DNA from: Sternotherus odoratus
Lineage: Eukaryota; Chordata; Testudines; Kinosternidae
Direction of reading: 5' to 3'
Length of the DNA: 64,000 nt
Assembly (NCBI GenBank): GCA_032164245.1
Contig: JAVMKO010000007.1
Coordinates: forward strand, 248,001 to 312,000
Below the pieces are notes generated by a model. That model saw only the letters and a list, made by a program, of their open reading frames with translations, was not told where the DNA came from and searched no databases. Below are positions 10,116 through 20,173 of the stretch, piece after piece (position 1 is the stretch's first letter; the number at the start of each line of letters is the position of its first letter). The translations under genes and the position numbers were made by a program.

Positions 10116-10544
10116 AGAGAAGGGGGCACGTTTCAGTGATCCCCTCCCCTGTTGTCCGCTCCCAGGTTCTGGCAGTTCGAGGCGTAAGGCTTGTATTCTG
10201 CCATCTTGCCTAGTAGGTGCAGCAGTGGCTGTCCACTAGGCATTTTTCCAGTTCTTTCCGAACCCAGTTATACTGTTGGCTTCCCAAGACTAGAACAGAC
10301 TCTGCCCTACGGGGGGTACCCTTTGCTGAGCACTTCAAAATACTTGGACCTTCTGCGGCTCCTGCTCCAGCTGCTCTCTCTAGCCCTGGAGGCCGTGGTC
10401 TAGCAGACCGCCCCATGCACAATGGTGATTGCTCCACCAGTAAGACAGAGCCAAGCTCAGGGGTGAAACCAACTGACTGGTATGGGGGAGTCCTGAGCAG
10501 GGGGTGGGGCTTCAACTGGAAGAGGTTGGGTCTCTAAAGCCCCA

Positions 10545-10990
10545 GGCCCTTTAAATTAAGATTTAAAGGGCCCAAGACTCTGGCTGCAGTAGCAGCAGCT
10601 GGGAGCCTCAGGCCCTTTAAATCACCCCCGGAGCTACCAACTGCAGAGGCGGTTGGGAGCCCTGGGGCTTGGAGCCGATTTAAAGGGCCCGATGCTCCAG
10701 CTTCTGCTAAATCACTGGGCCCTTTAAATCACCAACAGAACCCCAGAGGCTCCCAGCTGCCGCCGCTACCCCAGGGCACCAGGCTCTGGCTGAGCTTTAA
10801 AGGGCCCAGGGCTTTGCTGAGTTAGCAGGTGCCCCTGTTAATTTAAATCACTGCCAGAGACCCGCTGCCGCTACCCCAAGGCTCCAGCAGCGGGGCTCGG
10901 GTAGCGATTTAAAGGGCCTGAGACCCTCCCACAGCGGCCGGAGCCCTGGGCCCTTTAAATCGCCACTGGAGCCCTGCTGCCGGAGCCCTG
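10545..10990. repeat. Array of GGCCCTTTAAATC motifs in alternating orientation
   Basis: At least seven copies of GGCCCTTTAAATC or its inverse GATTTAAAGGGCC occur at irregular spacing of about 40-110 bp (near 10550, 10612, 10677, 10720, 10796, 10905, 10950). Short GC-rich blocks rich in 'gagcc' and 'ccgctgcc' lie between them. The first two face each other closely. This looks like the body of a degenerated DNA element or a minisatellite with inverted units. Confidence 0.6.
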
Positions 10991-10994
10991 GGGC

Positions 10995-11105
10995 AGGACT
11001 ATATCTCCCATGATGCACCAGTCTTCCCTCTTGGTGAAGGGAGAGGGTCTAGCATGGCAGTCGCCTGGCTGTGTTGCATCATGGGAGATGTACAACTCCC
11101 ATGAG
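10995..11105. promoter_or_regulatory. Two ZNF143/THAP11-like motifs (relics)
   Basis: 'actatatctcccatgatgca' near 10998 and 'catcatgggagatgtacaac' near 11075 resemble the ACTACANNTCCCA promoter motif in opposite orientations. They form an imperfect inverted pair. No adjacent gene start is recognised, so activity is speculative. Confidence 0.35.
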
Positions 11106-11310
11106 GCACTATGGCACCATTTCAAAATCTAAATATTTTGGTTTTCCAGTATTCAGTTTTCAATGAATCTAACTTTGCCATGGGAAATGGCTGGGGGGAG
11201 AGGGGGGCAGGAGTGCGTGAATAGTTTCAACACAATCCCAATTTTTCAAATCCATTTTGGTGGACATTTTTCAACCTAGCCTAATTTTTACACAAGGCTC
11301 ATCCCATCCA

Positions 11311-11715
11311 CACCCAGTGGCCTTGTGATTAAAGCGCTGTCTTCGGATGGGGGAGACCTTGTGATTAAGCACTGTATTCGGATGGGGGAGATCTTGTGAT
11401 TAAGCGCTGTATTGGGATGGGGGAGATCTTGCGATTAAAGCCCTGTATTCGGATGGGGGAGATCTTGCGATTAAAGCCCTGTATTCGGATGGGGGAGATC
11501 TTGCGATTAAAGCCCTGTATTCGGATGGGGGAGATCTTGCGATTAAAGCCCTGTATTCGGATGGGGGAGATCTTGCTTCAGTTCCCAGCTGGGAAATAGG
11601 CTTCTGAGGCTGTGAACTGCTTCAGCTCCTGTTCTGTACAGCCTGGGACAGGTTGTAAATCACAATTCCTGGGCCTCTGTTTCCCCTCCTGTGAAACAGC
11701 CATGATCATCCTTCC
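11311..11715 (+). mobile_element. MIR/CORE-type tRNA SINE with tandemly expanded head
   Basis: A tRNA-like start (ccagtggccttgtgattaaa) and a B-box-like 'cttcagttcccagctggg' are followed by a MIR-like body with 'cctgggacaggttgtaaatc' and 'cctctgtttcccctcctgtg'. The 35-36 bp segment between the A-box region and the B-box is repeated seven times (about 11322-11572), and the last four copies are identical. Expansion inside a SINE head is unusual. Confidence 0.6.
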
Positions 11716-11983
11716 CCGAGAGACACCGGGCAGGGAGCCTCTCTTGCTATGTGGCAGGAGGTCTGTGTTGGGGCTGTGGGAGGCACCTGCAACTCATGCA
11801 GTCGCAGGAGGTGCCTGACTCGGTGGCAAAGGGAAAGGCAAAGTGAAACACAAACCCCACTCAGCAGGATGTGGGGGGCAAGAGAGCTAGGGGCTCTGCG
11901 AATGAGCTCTGCAGCGGGTCTAAATCAGGGTGATCTGGGCATCCTCTGGAGATGCAGAATGGGGTATCTGGAGAGTCACTCAC

Positions 11984-12267
11984 CATCTGGAGAAGTCTCT
12001 GGCCTTCCAGGCGACAGCAACCGCCGCGAGGTTCCCCGTGACCTGCCCACTGGGCAGCCGCAGGTCGTCGGAGACGTCGCCGTTGAAGTTCCCGCAGGAC
12101 GCGCACAGCTTGTTAGCCAGGCTCTCGCCCACCCTCACTGTCACCGCCCCGCTGGGGCTGAACAGAACCTGCATCCCCGAGGCCTGGCCCACGGCCGCCC
12201 CGCCCTGAGACTCGCGCACAGACCCGGTGGAGATCTTCGCCGGGAGCGGCACCGGGCGCCCGGTCAC
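11984..12267 (-). pseudogene. VWD-domain exon of an FCGBP/zonadhesin-like gene (second half of VWD)
   Basis: The exon runs from an acceptor (tgtgctccag|GTGACC) at 12267 to a consensus donor (AGATG|GTGAGT) at 11984, 284 nt, and is open. It encodes VTGRPVPLPAKISTG and then SLANKLCASCGNFNGD followed by SDDLRLPSG. The CxxCGNFNG..DD signature is typical of the calcium-binding end of von Willebrand factor D domains in FCGBP, zonadhesin and alpha-tectorin. These are large secreted mucin-like or matrix proteins. The exon itself looks intact. Its upstream partner exon has frameshifts, and no C8 or TIL exons follow downstream in the window, so the locus is probably a gene fragment. Confidence 0.6.
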
Positions 12268-12654
12268 CTGGAGCACACAGACGGGGAGGACAGGGAGACG
12301 TGGGGGTGAGGGAGATGCAGGGCAGCGGGGCCTGGAGTCCGTGGGCCACGTCACTAGGCAACGGGCTCGGCTGGCTCCATTGGAGGATGGAATTCTCCCC
12401 CCTCCCCTTCGGAAACTGACCAGTTTGGGCATAGGAACAATTTGAGAAATCGGTGGAAATGTCCAAAAAACCCCAACCATGGCCCATTCCAAACCGGGCA
12501 GCACAAAAATCCCGTCCTGTGGATGTTCAACAGCCCACGATTCGAATTGCAGCTCGGTCTGCAATAACTGTCAAAACCGTTATGTCCACACACAACAGGA
12601 GGGGGCGACGGACACCCTGGGTATGCGCAGGGTGGGTTCTGGTAGGTTAACGGG

Positions 12655-12775
12655 GGGGAGGGGTTGAGAGCCAGGGACTTCTGGGTTCTGTTCCCTACCC
12701 ATGGAGGGGAGTGGGGTCTACTGGGTTAGAGCAGCAGGGAAGAGGGGCTAGGAGCCAGGACTCCTGGATTTTCTT
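12655..12775 (-). repeat. Copy of the 'acccaggagtcctggctcc' dispersed repeat
   Basis: On the minus strand this carries the same 'ccaggagtcctggctccta' and 'ctctaacccagtagacccc' elements as the tandem array at 18050-18478. Another copy lies at about 15228-15275. These are members of one interspersed family. Confidence 0.5.
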
Positions 12776-12839
12776 GTTCAGTTAGACTGGCTCGAACAGA
12801 AGGAAGCTCTCCCCAGTTCTGAGCTGGTCTCCTCTTCCC

Positions 12840-13217
12840 CACGTCTCCTTGTTCCTCTTGACAACAACAAAAGCCTCCTGGAAGAAGACGTAGATGGCTG
12901 CACCGGTCACCACTCCCCGGTTGCTGCACTGCTGGACTCTACCACCACCCGGAACCAGGAGGGGGCGCTGCCATTGCACAGTGAAGCACCTCATAGGCCC
13001 CGCTGTCGAGGACCTTCCCCGAGGCGCCATCGAAGGAGGTGAGCTGGGCTCCAGGGACCAGCGTGCACCGGCCTTCCCGCTTCCCGCAGCCGCGCACCTC
13101 GTCCTGAAACCAACAGGCCTCTCCAGCAGGGCAGTCATGTGGCTGGCAGACAAGCCCGCCGGTGGCACGGCAGGTGCACTTCTCGGAGCAGTCACCAGAG
13201 ACGAAGCTCTCCCCGGC
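12840..13217 (-). pseudogene. TIL/VWD exon of the FCGBP/zonadhesin-like gene, frameshifted
   Basis: From an acceptor (tttcctgcag|GCC) at 13217 the exon encodes a cysteine-rich E/TIL-like stretch (CSEKCTCRATGGLVC, then CPAGEACWF and VRGCGKREGRC). The opening of a VWD domain follows (SFDGASGKVLDSGAYEVL). The reading frame then breaks: SAPSWFRVVVESS continues in another frame and CSNRGVVTGAAIYVFFQE with VVVKRNKETW in a third. Two indels are therefore needed to follow the domain. The expected donor after KETW is not evident (gtggggaagagg). The sequence order fits a VWD first-half exon placed before the exon at 11984. Assembly error could explain one indel, but pseudogene is the simpler reading. 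Confidence 0.6.
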
Positions 13218-13229
13218 CTGCAGGAAAAT

Positions 13230-14420
13230 TCCCAAACAACTTGGTTAAATTTTCCCTGGAGAGAGAGTCAAGTCTCCACATCAGCGGCAGGAAGCAGCCA
13301 TATCTCCCTCCCCAACGCCCCTGACGCAGGCAGCCAATGGGAACACCCACTAAGAACAAATGCAGAAGCACTGATGCAGAAGACAGACTGCCCAGATCGG
13401 CCGGGGCCTGCTTCCAGCCTCTCAAGCAGCTGCTTGTCTCCCCCTTCATCTTTCAGCTTAAGGGAGTCAGGTCTTGACATCCCTTGGATCAGTGGTATCA
13501 AAGCACCCCCCCCCCCGAGTGAAGCCGCAAAAAGGAGCAATGACAAGAGTAAACTGTGTGAACAGCAATTTTTTTGCCTTGCTGGCAACTCCAAAATAAA
13601 TTGTTTCAGATCAAACCGAAAATGAAATTTGTCACCACTTTCAGCGCATTTAAAAGTCTAAAAAATATAGTTTCAGGTCAAACCAACTGTTTTGTTTCAA
13701 CAAAATCACAATGTTTTGTTTCAATGTCCACCATTTTTAAACCCTCGAGATTGGCTTTATTCAAATACCTGAAGGAAACTTTGAAACAGAAAAGCTGATT
13801 TGAACCCAAAACCCCACAATGTTTTGTTTCACAGCGACTCTTAAAACATTGGCAATTGGTTCAAACAGTAGCAGGCCCCAGAATTAACCAAAAACCTGGT
13901 CCAACTGGCAGTCCATGGGATGGATCCAACCTACAAGACGATTCCATCCAGCCCATGATCACACGTTTTACAACAAAACAGTGTTCTCATCTCCGCACAT
14001 GTGACCTCACATGCAAGGTTACTCTGTGTGGAGGAGGCACTTTTGTGGGACGTCACTAAAAAGGTTGGACAAGCAACAGCATGGAAGCATAGACTTGAAT
14101 CACCCATGATAGGACAGAGCCAGAGCTGGGAATTCTTCATCAGGATGGAAAGTTCAGTGCAAAATGTATTCATTTAAAAAGTTGTTGCCTGCCTCACTGT
14201 AAAAGTCATCACAGGCCACTGGTTTCAAGATTTCCTTTAATTTTATTTTAAGAGAAAAACAACCTGAAAAATCAAAATGTGGAAATGAAAGACTTGGATT
14301 TTTTCTGATTTTTTTGTCAGGTTGTTTTTGACTGAAACAATTCAGCTAAACCAACACCAATTTGCAAAACAATTTGGTGTCACTGAATCGGCATTTTTCT
14401 CTAGCAGGGGCAAAAGAGGG
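13230..14420. other. AT-richer intergenic DNA, no gene
   Basis: Between 13570 and 14400 there are repeated 'ttttgtttcaa'/'ttgaaacaaaa' words, as in degraded interspersed repeats. No coding sequence, tRNA or conserved RNA is recognised. Confidence 0.35.
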
Positions 14421-14855
14421 GAGGGATAGTTTGGTGGTTTGACCATTAGCCTGCTAAACCCAGGGTTGTGAGTTCAATCCTTAAGGAGGCCATTTAGGGA
14501 TATGGGGCCAAAAACAGGGATTGGTCCTGCTTTGAGCAGTGGGTTGGACTAGATCAGTGATCTTTGAACAGGGGTTGCATGCACACCCCTGGCGGTGCAT
14601 GAGATCATCCCAAGGGGTGCACAAGACCCTGCTGCTGATCCCACCCAGGAGACCACTGAACTCCCAGGTGGTCTATTTTAGTGCCGCGGAAAGCAGAAGC
14701 TTCCGCTTTCTGGGGCAGCATTTCGGCGGACACCCCCCCGGGGGCTGCGCGACTTTTTCCTCCGCAAAAAGAGGCCACAGAGGAAAAAGTTTGAAGACCG
14801 CTGGACTTGATGATCTCCTGAGGTCCCTTCCAACTCAGAGTCTATGATTCTATGA
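14421..14855 (+). mobile_element. Turtle Cry-type tRNA SINE interrupted by a hAT element
   Basis: The head 'tagcctgctaaacccagggt' with 'tgtgagttcaatccttaagg', the body 'ggattggtcctgctttgagc', and the tail 'tgaggtcccttccaactcag' ending 'tctatgattctatg' give a complete turtle-type SINE. It is split at 14555-14803 by a hAT insertion flanked by GACTAGAT/GACTTGAT. Confidence 0.85.
14555..14803. mobile_element. Non-autonomous hAT element inside the SINE
   Basis: The terminal inverted repeats are CAGTGATCTTTGAAC and GTTTGAAGACCGCTG. The 8-bp target duplication is GACTAGAT (14547-14554) and GACTTGAT (14804-14811), with one mismatch. The 249-bp interior is non-coding. Confidence 0.85.
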
Positions 14856-14947
14856 AAAGGTCTTGGGTAAAAATTCACCCAACCCTAGTTACAAGACTAT
14901 TAGTTCTCCACAGATTTCCAGATGCATGGAACAAAATTCAGCTATGC

Positions 14948-15180
14948 CAGGGGTGGGGAACCTCCGGCTCACGGGCCTTATACGGCCCGCCAAATAATTC
15001 TGTCCGGCCCACGGCGGGGCCGGGGACGCGCCGCAGCCACCAGCCAGGGATGCTGTGTGCAGGTTGTGTGGGGGGTCTCTCTGCCCAGGCTGGCTCCAAG
15101 ACCCCTGGAGAGGTACAAGGACCAGGGACAAACCTCCCCCAGCCCCATCTTGTTTCCTACCGGGGGGGGGGGGGAAATGG
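14948..15180 (+). mobile_element. Left end of a second hAT family (CAGGGGTGGGGAACC)
   Basis: 'caggggtggggaacctccgg' followed by 'tacggcccgcc' is a typical hAT (Charlie/Buster-like) 5' end. No matching right end or target duplication is visible, so the element is truncated. The right end of a similar family is at 44745. Confidence 0.5.
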
Positions 15181-15429
15181 GCAAAACCAGCGAACAACTA
15201 GAATTCCCACAGCAAGTCAGTGAAAAGGACCCAGGAGTCCTGGCTCCCAGCCCGCCCCAGCTCTAACCACTAGAACCCGGGGGGGAGATGGGGGTGCCCA
15301 GGAAGATGGGGATTCACGGGAGGGGGGGAGGGGAGCTGTGGGGCCGGGTATCGGGGGGGGGCACATGTGGGGGGAGGGGAGCCGTGGGGCTGGCTGTGCC
15401 TGCAGGCTGTGGGGGTCGGGTGCCCTGGG

Positions 15430-16189
15430 GCAGGCTGGGTATGGGTCTGTGTGCGAGGAGAGCAGGTTGTGTGTTGGTGGGGGTTAGAGCAAGTTGTGCG
15501 TGGGGGGGTGGAGAGCAGGTGGGGGGAGTGTGCGGGAGTGTGGAGAGGTTGTGTGTGTTTTGCGTATGTGCGTGTGTGTGGAGGGGTGGGGGAGTGGAGA
15601 GTGTGTGTGTTGGGATTTGTGCACGGAGGTTATGTTGGGGTGTGTGTAGGGTGTGTAGCATGTGTGGGGTGTGTGTTGGGATTTGTGTACAGGTTTTGTG
15701 TGTGTGTCTGTGTGTAGAGGTTATGTGGTGGGATTTGTGCACGGAGGTTATGTTGGTGTGTGTGTAGGGTGTGTTGGGTGTGTGTTGGGATTTGTGTACA
15801 GGTTGTGTGTGTGTCTGTGTGTAGAGGTTGTGTGTTGGCATTTGTGCATGGAGGCTGTGTACATCTAGGTTGTTTGCTGGGATGTGCATGGAGGGGATAT
15901 GTGTTTTTGTGTGTGTCTGTGGGAGGGATGTGTGTGCAGGTTGTGTGTGTGGGGGTGGAGGTTGTATATTGGGATTTGTGCGTGGAAGTTGTGTGCACGT
16001 GGAGGGTGTGTTTGGAGGGAGGATGTGTGGAGAGATTTGTGCATGGAGGTTGTGTGTGTAAGTTGTTTGTTGGTGTGTGTGTGTGTGTGTGTGTAGGGGT
16101 TGTGCGTGTAGGTTAAGGTTGTATGGGGGCACACCTGTAGAGGTCGGTGTGTTGGGATTTGTGCATGGAGGTTGTGTGTGTAGGTTGTT

Positions 16190-16222
<33 letters not shown>

Positions 16223-16345
16223 GGGTTGTGCGTGTGGTGTGTGCAGGTTTAGGTTGTATGGGGGCATACCTGTAGAGGTTGGTGTGGTGGGATTTGTGCA
16301 TGGAGGTTGTGTGTTAGAGTGGGTGTGTTGTGTGGTGTGGGTGTG
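15430..16345. repeat. TG-rich minisatellite and (TG)n microsatellite
   Basis: Imperfect tandem units contain 'ttgggatttgtgcatggagg' and 'ttgtgtgtgtaggttg', interspersed with (TG)n runs, notably 16072-16095 and 16190-16220. The reverse strand reads as a long frame of THTHTHT-type residues; this is a composition artefact, not a gene. Confidence 0.85.
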
Positions 16346-16349
16346 TGTC

Positions 16350-17450
16350 CAGGGCCCAGGGGTGGGAGCTATGGGGGGTGTTGCAAGGGGGCGGGTTGTG
16401 GGGGGCTGTGCCCGTGCAGGGAGCCAAGCAGGGATGCGGGGGTCGGCATGCGTGGGACAGGTTGTGGAGGGTTGTTGCAGTCTGTGTGAGGTTGCGTGAG
16501 GTGGGTTGTGCGTTTGGGGGGGCTGAGGGCGGGGGAGAGGGGTGTCTCCATGGATTGGCTATTCCCTTCCACCCCCACCCCCGTTGGCATGGAAAGGGGG
16601 CACGGGGGGGGGGCGTAGAGGGCACATTGATGCTGGCTGGGTGGGAGTTTGGAGGACCCCGGGTGCGGGCTGAGTGGCCCCAGGGAGGAGCCAGGATGTG
16701 AGGTGAGGGCTCCCATGGGGCAAGGGTGAGCTGTGGGGCAGAGAGCGGAAGGAACAGGAGGGCAGAGACTGGCGGAGGAGCCCGGGGAGAAGGGGAGGGA
16801 CTGGCACTGTCCATCCCCCTCCACCAAGGGGATAACAACCTACTACTGCCGGCCGTGCAAGGCAAAAGAATGCCGGCGGGGTAGTTGAGCGCCCTTGGGC
16901 ATTGGAATTACCCGGGGGGTGCCCCCCATCCAGTACACCCAGTGCCGGGCCCTGGAAAACGGGCAGAGGGAAGGGGAAATCAAGGCGCAGCCCCTGGCAG
17001 GATTCGCACACCGGGGGGGGGCTGCGGGTTCAAGGAGGCTGGCCTGGAGCGCTGAGCACCGATTGGGGGGGTCCCCGCGGGGGAAGGGTACCCAGCCCGG
17101 GACGAGGGGGAGACACCCGGCCCCAGGGCGCCCCGCGCCGGAGGGCGTGGGGCGGGCACCGCGGGGTGTGTAATCCGCGTTCGCACCAAAGCAGATCAGC
17201 GCTAATGGCGGCGGCTCGCCCTGCGGCGCAGGGGCGGGGGGGGGGCAGGGGGCAGTCGCCCAGCCTGGGGGAGGGGCTGGGCACGGGGGCACGCCCCCCC
17301 CGACGGACCCAGCTCGGCCAATGGCTGCCCAGGATCCGCTACTCAGGCCTGGGAGGAGGCAGGACGCCGGGGTAGATGGGCCCGTGGGTCTGCCCAGAGG
17401 AGGGCGTGGGGGCAGGGCTTGGGGGGCCGCCCCCCAACCATGGCACGGGG
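16350..17450. other. GC-rich, CpG-containing DNA without a recognised exon
   Basis: CpG density rises from about 16840 to 17330. I could not recognise a coding exon or promoter motif. It lies just beyond the proposed poly(A) site of the minus-strand gene fragment at 17455-18014. Confidence 0.3.
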
Positions 17451-17454
17451 GGGG

Positions 17455-17707
17455 CTGCAAAAACCAAATCTTCTTTATTTAGAAAAATAACAAACAGACC
17501 CCAACGGGGGGGGGGGGGTGATAACTTAGAGGAACGGAACACAAGGCGGAATCTGCCCCCCCGGCGCCAACCCAACATGGAACCGGGGCTGAGAACGGGG
17601 GGTGCAAGGTGCGGGCACCAGGATTCCCGCCGGGACCCCACTTCATCTCCACATGGTCGCCTTCCGCCCGCCCTTGGCAGGGCCGTGGGTCTTCTCGCGG
17701 CCCCCAC
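17455..17707 (-). CDS. Possible terminal exon with poly(A) signal, unidentified gene
   Basis: An acceptor (cgtctcccgcag|GTGGGG) at 17707 opens a stretch that encodes REKTHGPAKGGRKATMWR and then stops at 17643-17645 in one frame. An AATAAA on the minus strand (17474-17479) follows within 170 nt, so the terminal-exon layout is good. I do not recognise the protein. The frame that reaches this stop does not connect in phase with the only open frame of the exon at 17927-18014, so one of the two boundaries is wrong or the gene is broken. Confidence 0.35.
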
Positions 17708-17926
17708 CTGCGGGAGACGGGGGGAGGGTGAGCGCCCGGCCCCCTGCCCCATCACAATCCAAGAGCCCACCAACCGCAGAGCCCAGCCCCACAGCACCCG
17801 CCCCCCCCGGCAGCCAGAACCCACCGAGTCCAGCCCCCATGGTGCCCAACACTGACAGCGCCCTGCCCCCTCACTGTCCCCCCCCCCTACAGAGCCCCTT
17901 GGCGCCCCGGCCCCCGCCAGACTCAC

Positions 17927-18014
17927 CTCCCTCCTGCCGGCCTCGGGCAGCCGGGGGTCGAGGTTCCTGCGGGCGGCTGGGTTCCCGTGGCCCCCGTCGC
18001 CCTTCACGTCAGGC
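17927..18014 (-). CDS. Possible internal exon of the same unidentified gene
   Basis: An 88-nt segment lies between an acceptor (ctgctgccccgcag|GCC) and a consensus donor (GGGAG|GTGAGT). The only open frame encodes PDVKGDGGHGNPAARRN followed by LDPRLPEAGRRE, a basic hydrophilic peptide. Splice sites are strong but the family is not recognised. The phase does not fit the downstream stop-containing exon. Confidence 0.35.
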
Positions 18015-18049
18015 CTGCGGGGCAGCAGACAGGACTGGAGCTCGGGGCC

Positions 18050-18478
18050 GAGAGAACCCAGGAGTCCAGGCTCCCAGCCCCCCCTGCTCTAACCCACCAG
18101 CCCCCACTCCCCTCCCAGAGCCAGGGAGAGAACCCAGGAGTCCTGGCTCCCAGCCCCCCTGCTCTAACCCACCAGCCCCCACTCCCCTCCCAGAGCCGGG
18201 GAGAGAACCCAGGAGTCCTGGCTCCTAGCCCACCCCGCTCTAACCCACCAGCCCCCACTCCCCTCCCAGAGCCGGGGAGAGAACCCAGGAGTCCTGGCTC
18301 CTAGCCCACTCCCCTCCCAGAGCCGGGGAGAGAACCCAGGAGTCCTGGCTCCCAGCCCTCCCTGTTCTAACCCACCAGCCCCCACTCCCCTCCCAGAGCC
18401 GGGGAGAGAACCCAGGAGTCCTGGCTCCTAGGCCCCCCTGCTCTAACCCACCAGCCCCCACTCCCCTCTGTTACCAAA
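18050..18478. repeat. 76-bp tandem array of the 'gagtcctggctcc' repeat
   Basis: 'agagaacccaggagtc' recurs at 18051, 18127, 18202, 18278, 18329 and 18405. The spacing is about 76 bp except for one 51-bp unit carrying a deletion. Single copies of the same family are dispersed elsewhere in the window. Confidence 0.85.
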
Positions 18479-18479
18479 T

Positions 18480-19900
18480 GTGCCCGTTACTTTGGGATAT
18501 GCTCATTTATTCGAGTTACTCTTCTGGGGGGGGGGGATAGTTCTGTAATTCTATTAATGTGCTGCTTATGTCACTTGTGTTCATATGGAGCTCGACTCCT
18601 TCCTTCTGCAAGTCCCCTCCCAGTGGAGCTATCCTGCTAGGTTCCCTGGGGCTGGGTTTCTCCAGCCCTAGAACTAGATGAACACAAACACACACACACA
18701 CTAACAGAGCAAGTCTGAGCAGACTGGGTCAATCAGCACTTTCCAGCTGATCCCCTTATGTGTCCCTGTGCTCAGTGAGTGGGTTAAACAGCACTCTCAA
18801 GCTGATCCCCTTATGTGCTCCTGGTCTCACTGGGCTGAGTTGAGCAGCACTCTCAGCTGCCCCCCCCCCTTATGTGCCCCAAGTTGAACACGTCCCTATC
18901 CCACTTTCACAGTAACCAACTCGATGAGCAAACCCCACAGGATCTTTGGGCACCACAGGGATCTTTTAGCTGAGGTAAAAGAAGTGTTGCTGAGGAGTAA
19001 ATGGGGGAAGCTACACAAATGAGTAAAATTCAGAGAGTGAGAGAGAAACAACCAACTTCACCATAAGGGTTATTTAATGAATAATAATGATAACCAGACA
19101 AAGAGAGCCTAAACCAGCATAGCATCCATTATTAAAAGGTAGTTCCTGAGACAGAGACAGAGACAGAGACAGAGAGAGAGAGAGAGAAAAGGGGATCTCA
19201 CCACTCCTGCAGCATGAATTAGTCGGGGTTCCCAGGTGATGGTAGCCGCTTAGGGTCCTGAAGGTAAGAGACTGGCAGAGCCCCCAGCATGATCAGTTAG
19301 GTGATGATGGAGTGGAACTGGTGCAGAGTTTGGGTCTTAGCATCAGAACACTGACTGGGGCACAGGGTGGGGGTTTTATAGAGAAAATACAAAGGTTCAA
19401 GGGAGAACAAAGATTTGTTTAGGAGTAAACTGGGGATTCAAGAGTTTTCTTTAGGATAGACAATAGGGGCTGATCACTCTTGGCTATGGGAGGTGTTTTC
19501 TTCAGGGAGCTCACAATGTAACCAGGTTGCTTCAGTATTTTGGGATGTCAGTCAAAGATCTATTACTAGAATTGGTCTGATAATTGCTGAGCTGGGTGTG
19601 TACAGGTGTAGGTCCATTAGCATTTGGAGCAGGGATTCCCAGAATGCAGTGCATCCCTGCTTTTTAGGTCCCAGAGTTCAGTGCAGTTCTCTTTTCTTCA
19701 TTCTTCATGCTAATTCCTGTCCATCTTTCATGCAGATGAGGCATGGGGAGTGGTCTCAGTTCTCCATTCCTTATGCTAATCGAGATGTCTTATTCTTGTC
19801 ACCTTGTCAGGAAGGGTCCAGGTGTGTCTCCCAACAGCCTTCATTGTTCTCTGCAGACCTTTTCTCTGATCAGTTTTGGTTCAAACAGAGACTGGGCGGG
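18480..19900. other. Unclassified, repeat-like DNA with an (AGACAG)n microsatellite
   Basis: The microsatellite agagacagagacagag lies at about 19150-19190. 'agcactctcaagctgatccc' and neighbouring words recur two or three times at 18730-18870. The segment may be part of a long interspersed repeat or LTR, but no ends were identified. Confidence 0.3.
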
Positions 19901-19924
19901 GAGTGTCTTTCATAAGACAGGCAG

Positions 19925-20060
19925 GCTGGATACTGCACCCTGGTTCCCCAAAAACACAGAGCGGACTAGTATCAAACTGCACCCTGGTTCACCAAAAACA
20001 CAGAGCGGACTAGTATCAAACTGTGCCCTGGTTCCCCAAAACACAGAGCTGCCTGGTATC
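19925..20060. repeat. Triplicated ~50-bp repeat
   Basis: Three tandem copies of 'ccctggttccccaaaaacac' plus 'agagcggactagtatcaaac' are present. The last copy is diverged (agagctgcctggtatcagtg). Confidence 0.7.
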
Positions 20061-20167
20061 AGTGGCTTTGCCAATAGAGGGAAAATGGGATTTGAACAGT
20101 GCTTCGGAATCATTTGAAATCCCCTTCAAAGTCAGTGACACTTTCATCTCCTGCCAGAATGACTCTG

Positions 20168-20173
20168 ATTTAT
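20168..20173 (-). terminator. Candidate poly(A) signal of the zinc-finger gene
   Basis: AATAAA on the minus strand (tttatt on plus), about 850 nt downstream of the zinc-finger stop codon. It is a plausible 3' end only by position. Confidence 0.3.

Noticed and set aside
15314..16267. 317-residue minus-strand frame rich in THTH
   Set aside because: It is the translation of a TG/CA-rich minisatellite with no other coding evidence.
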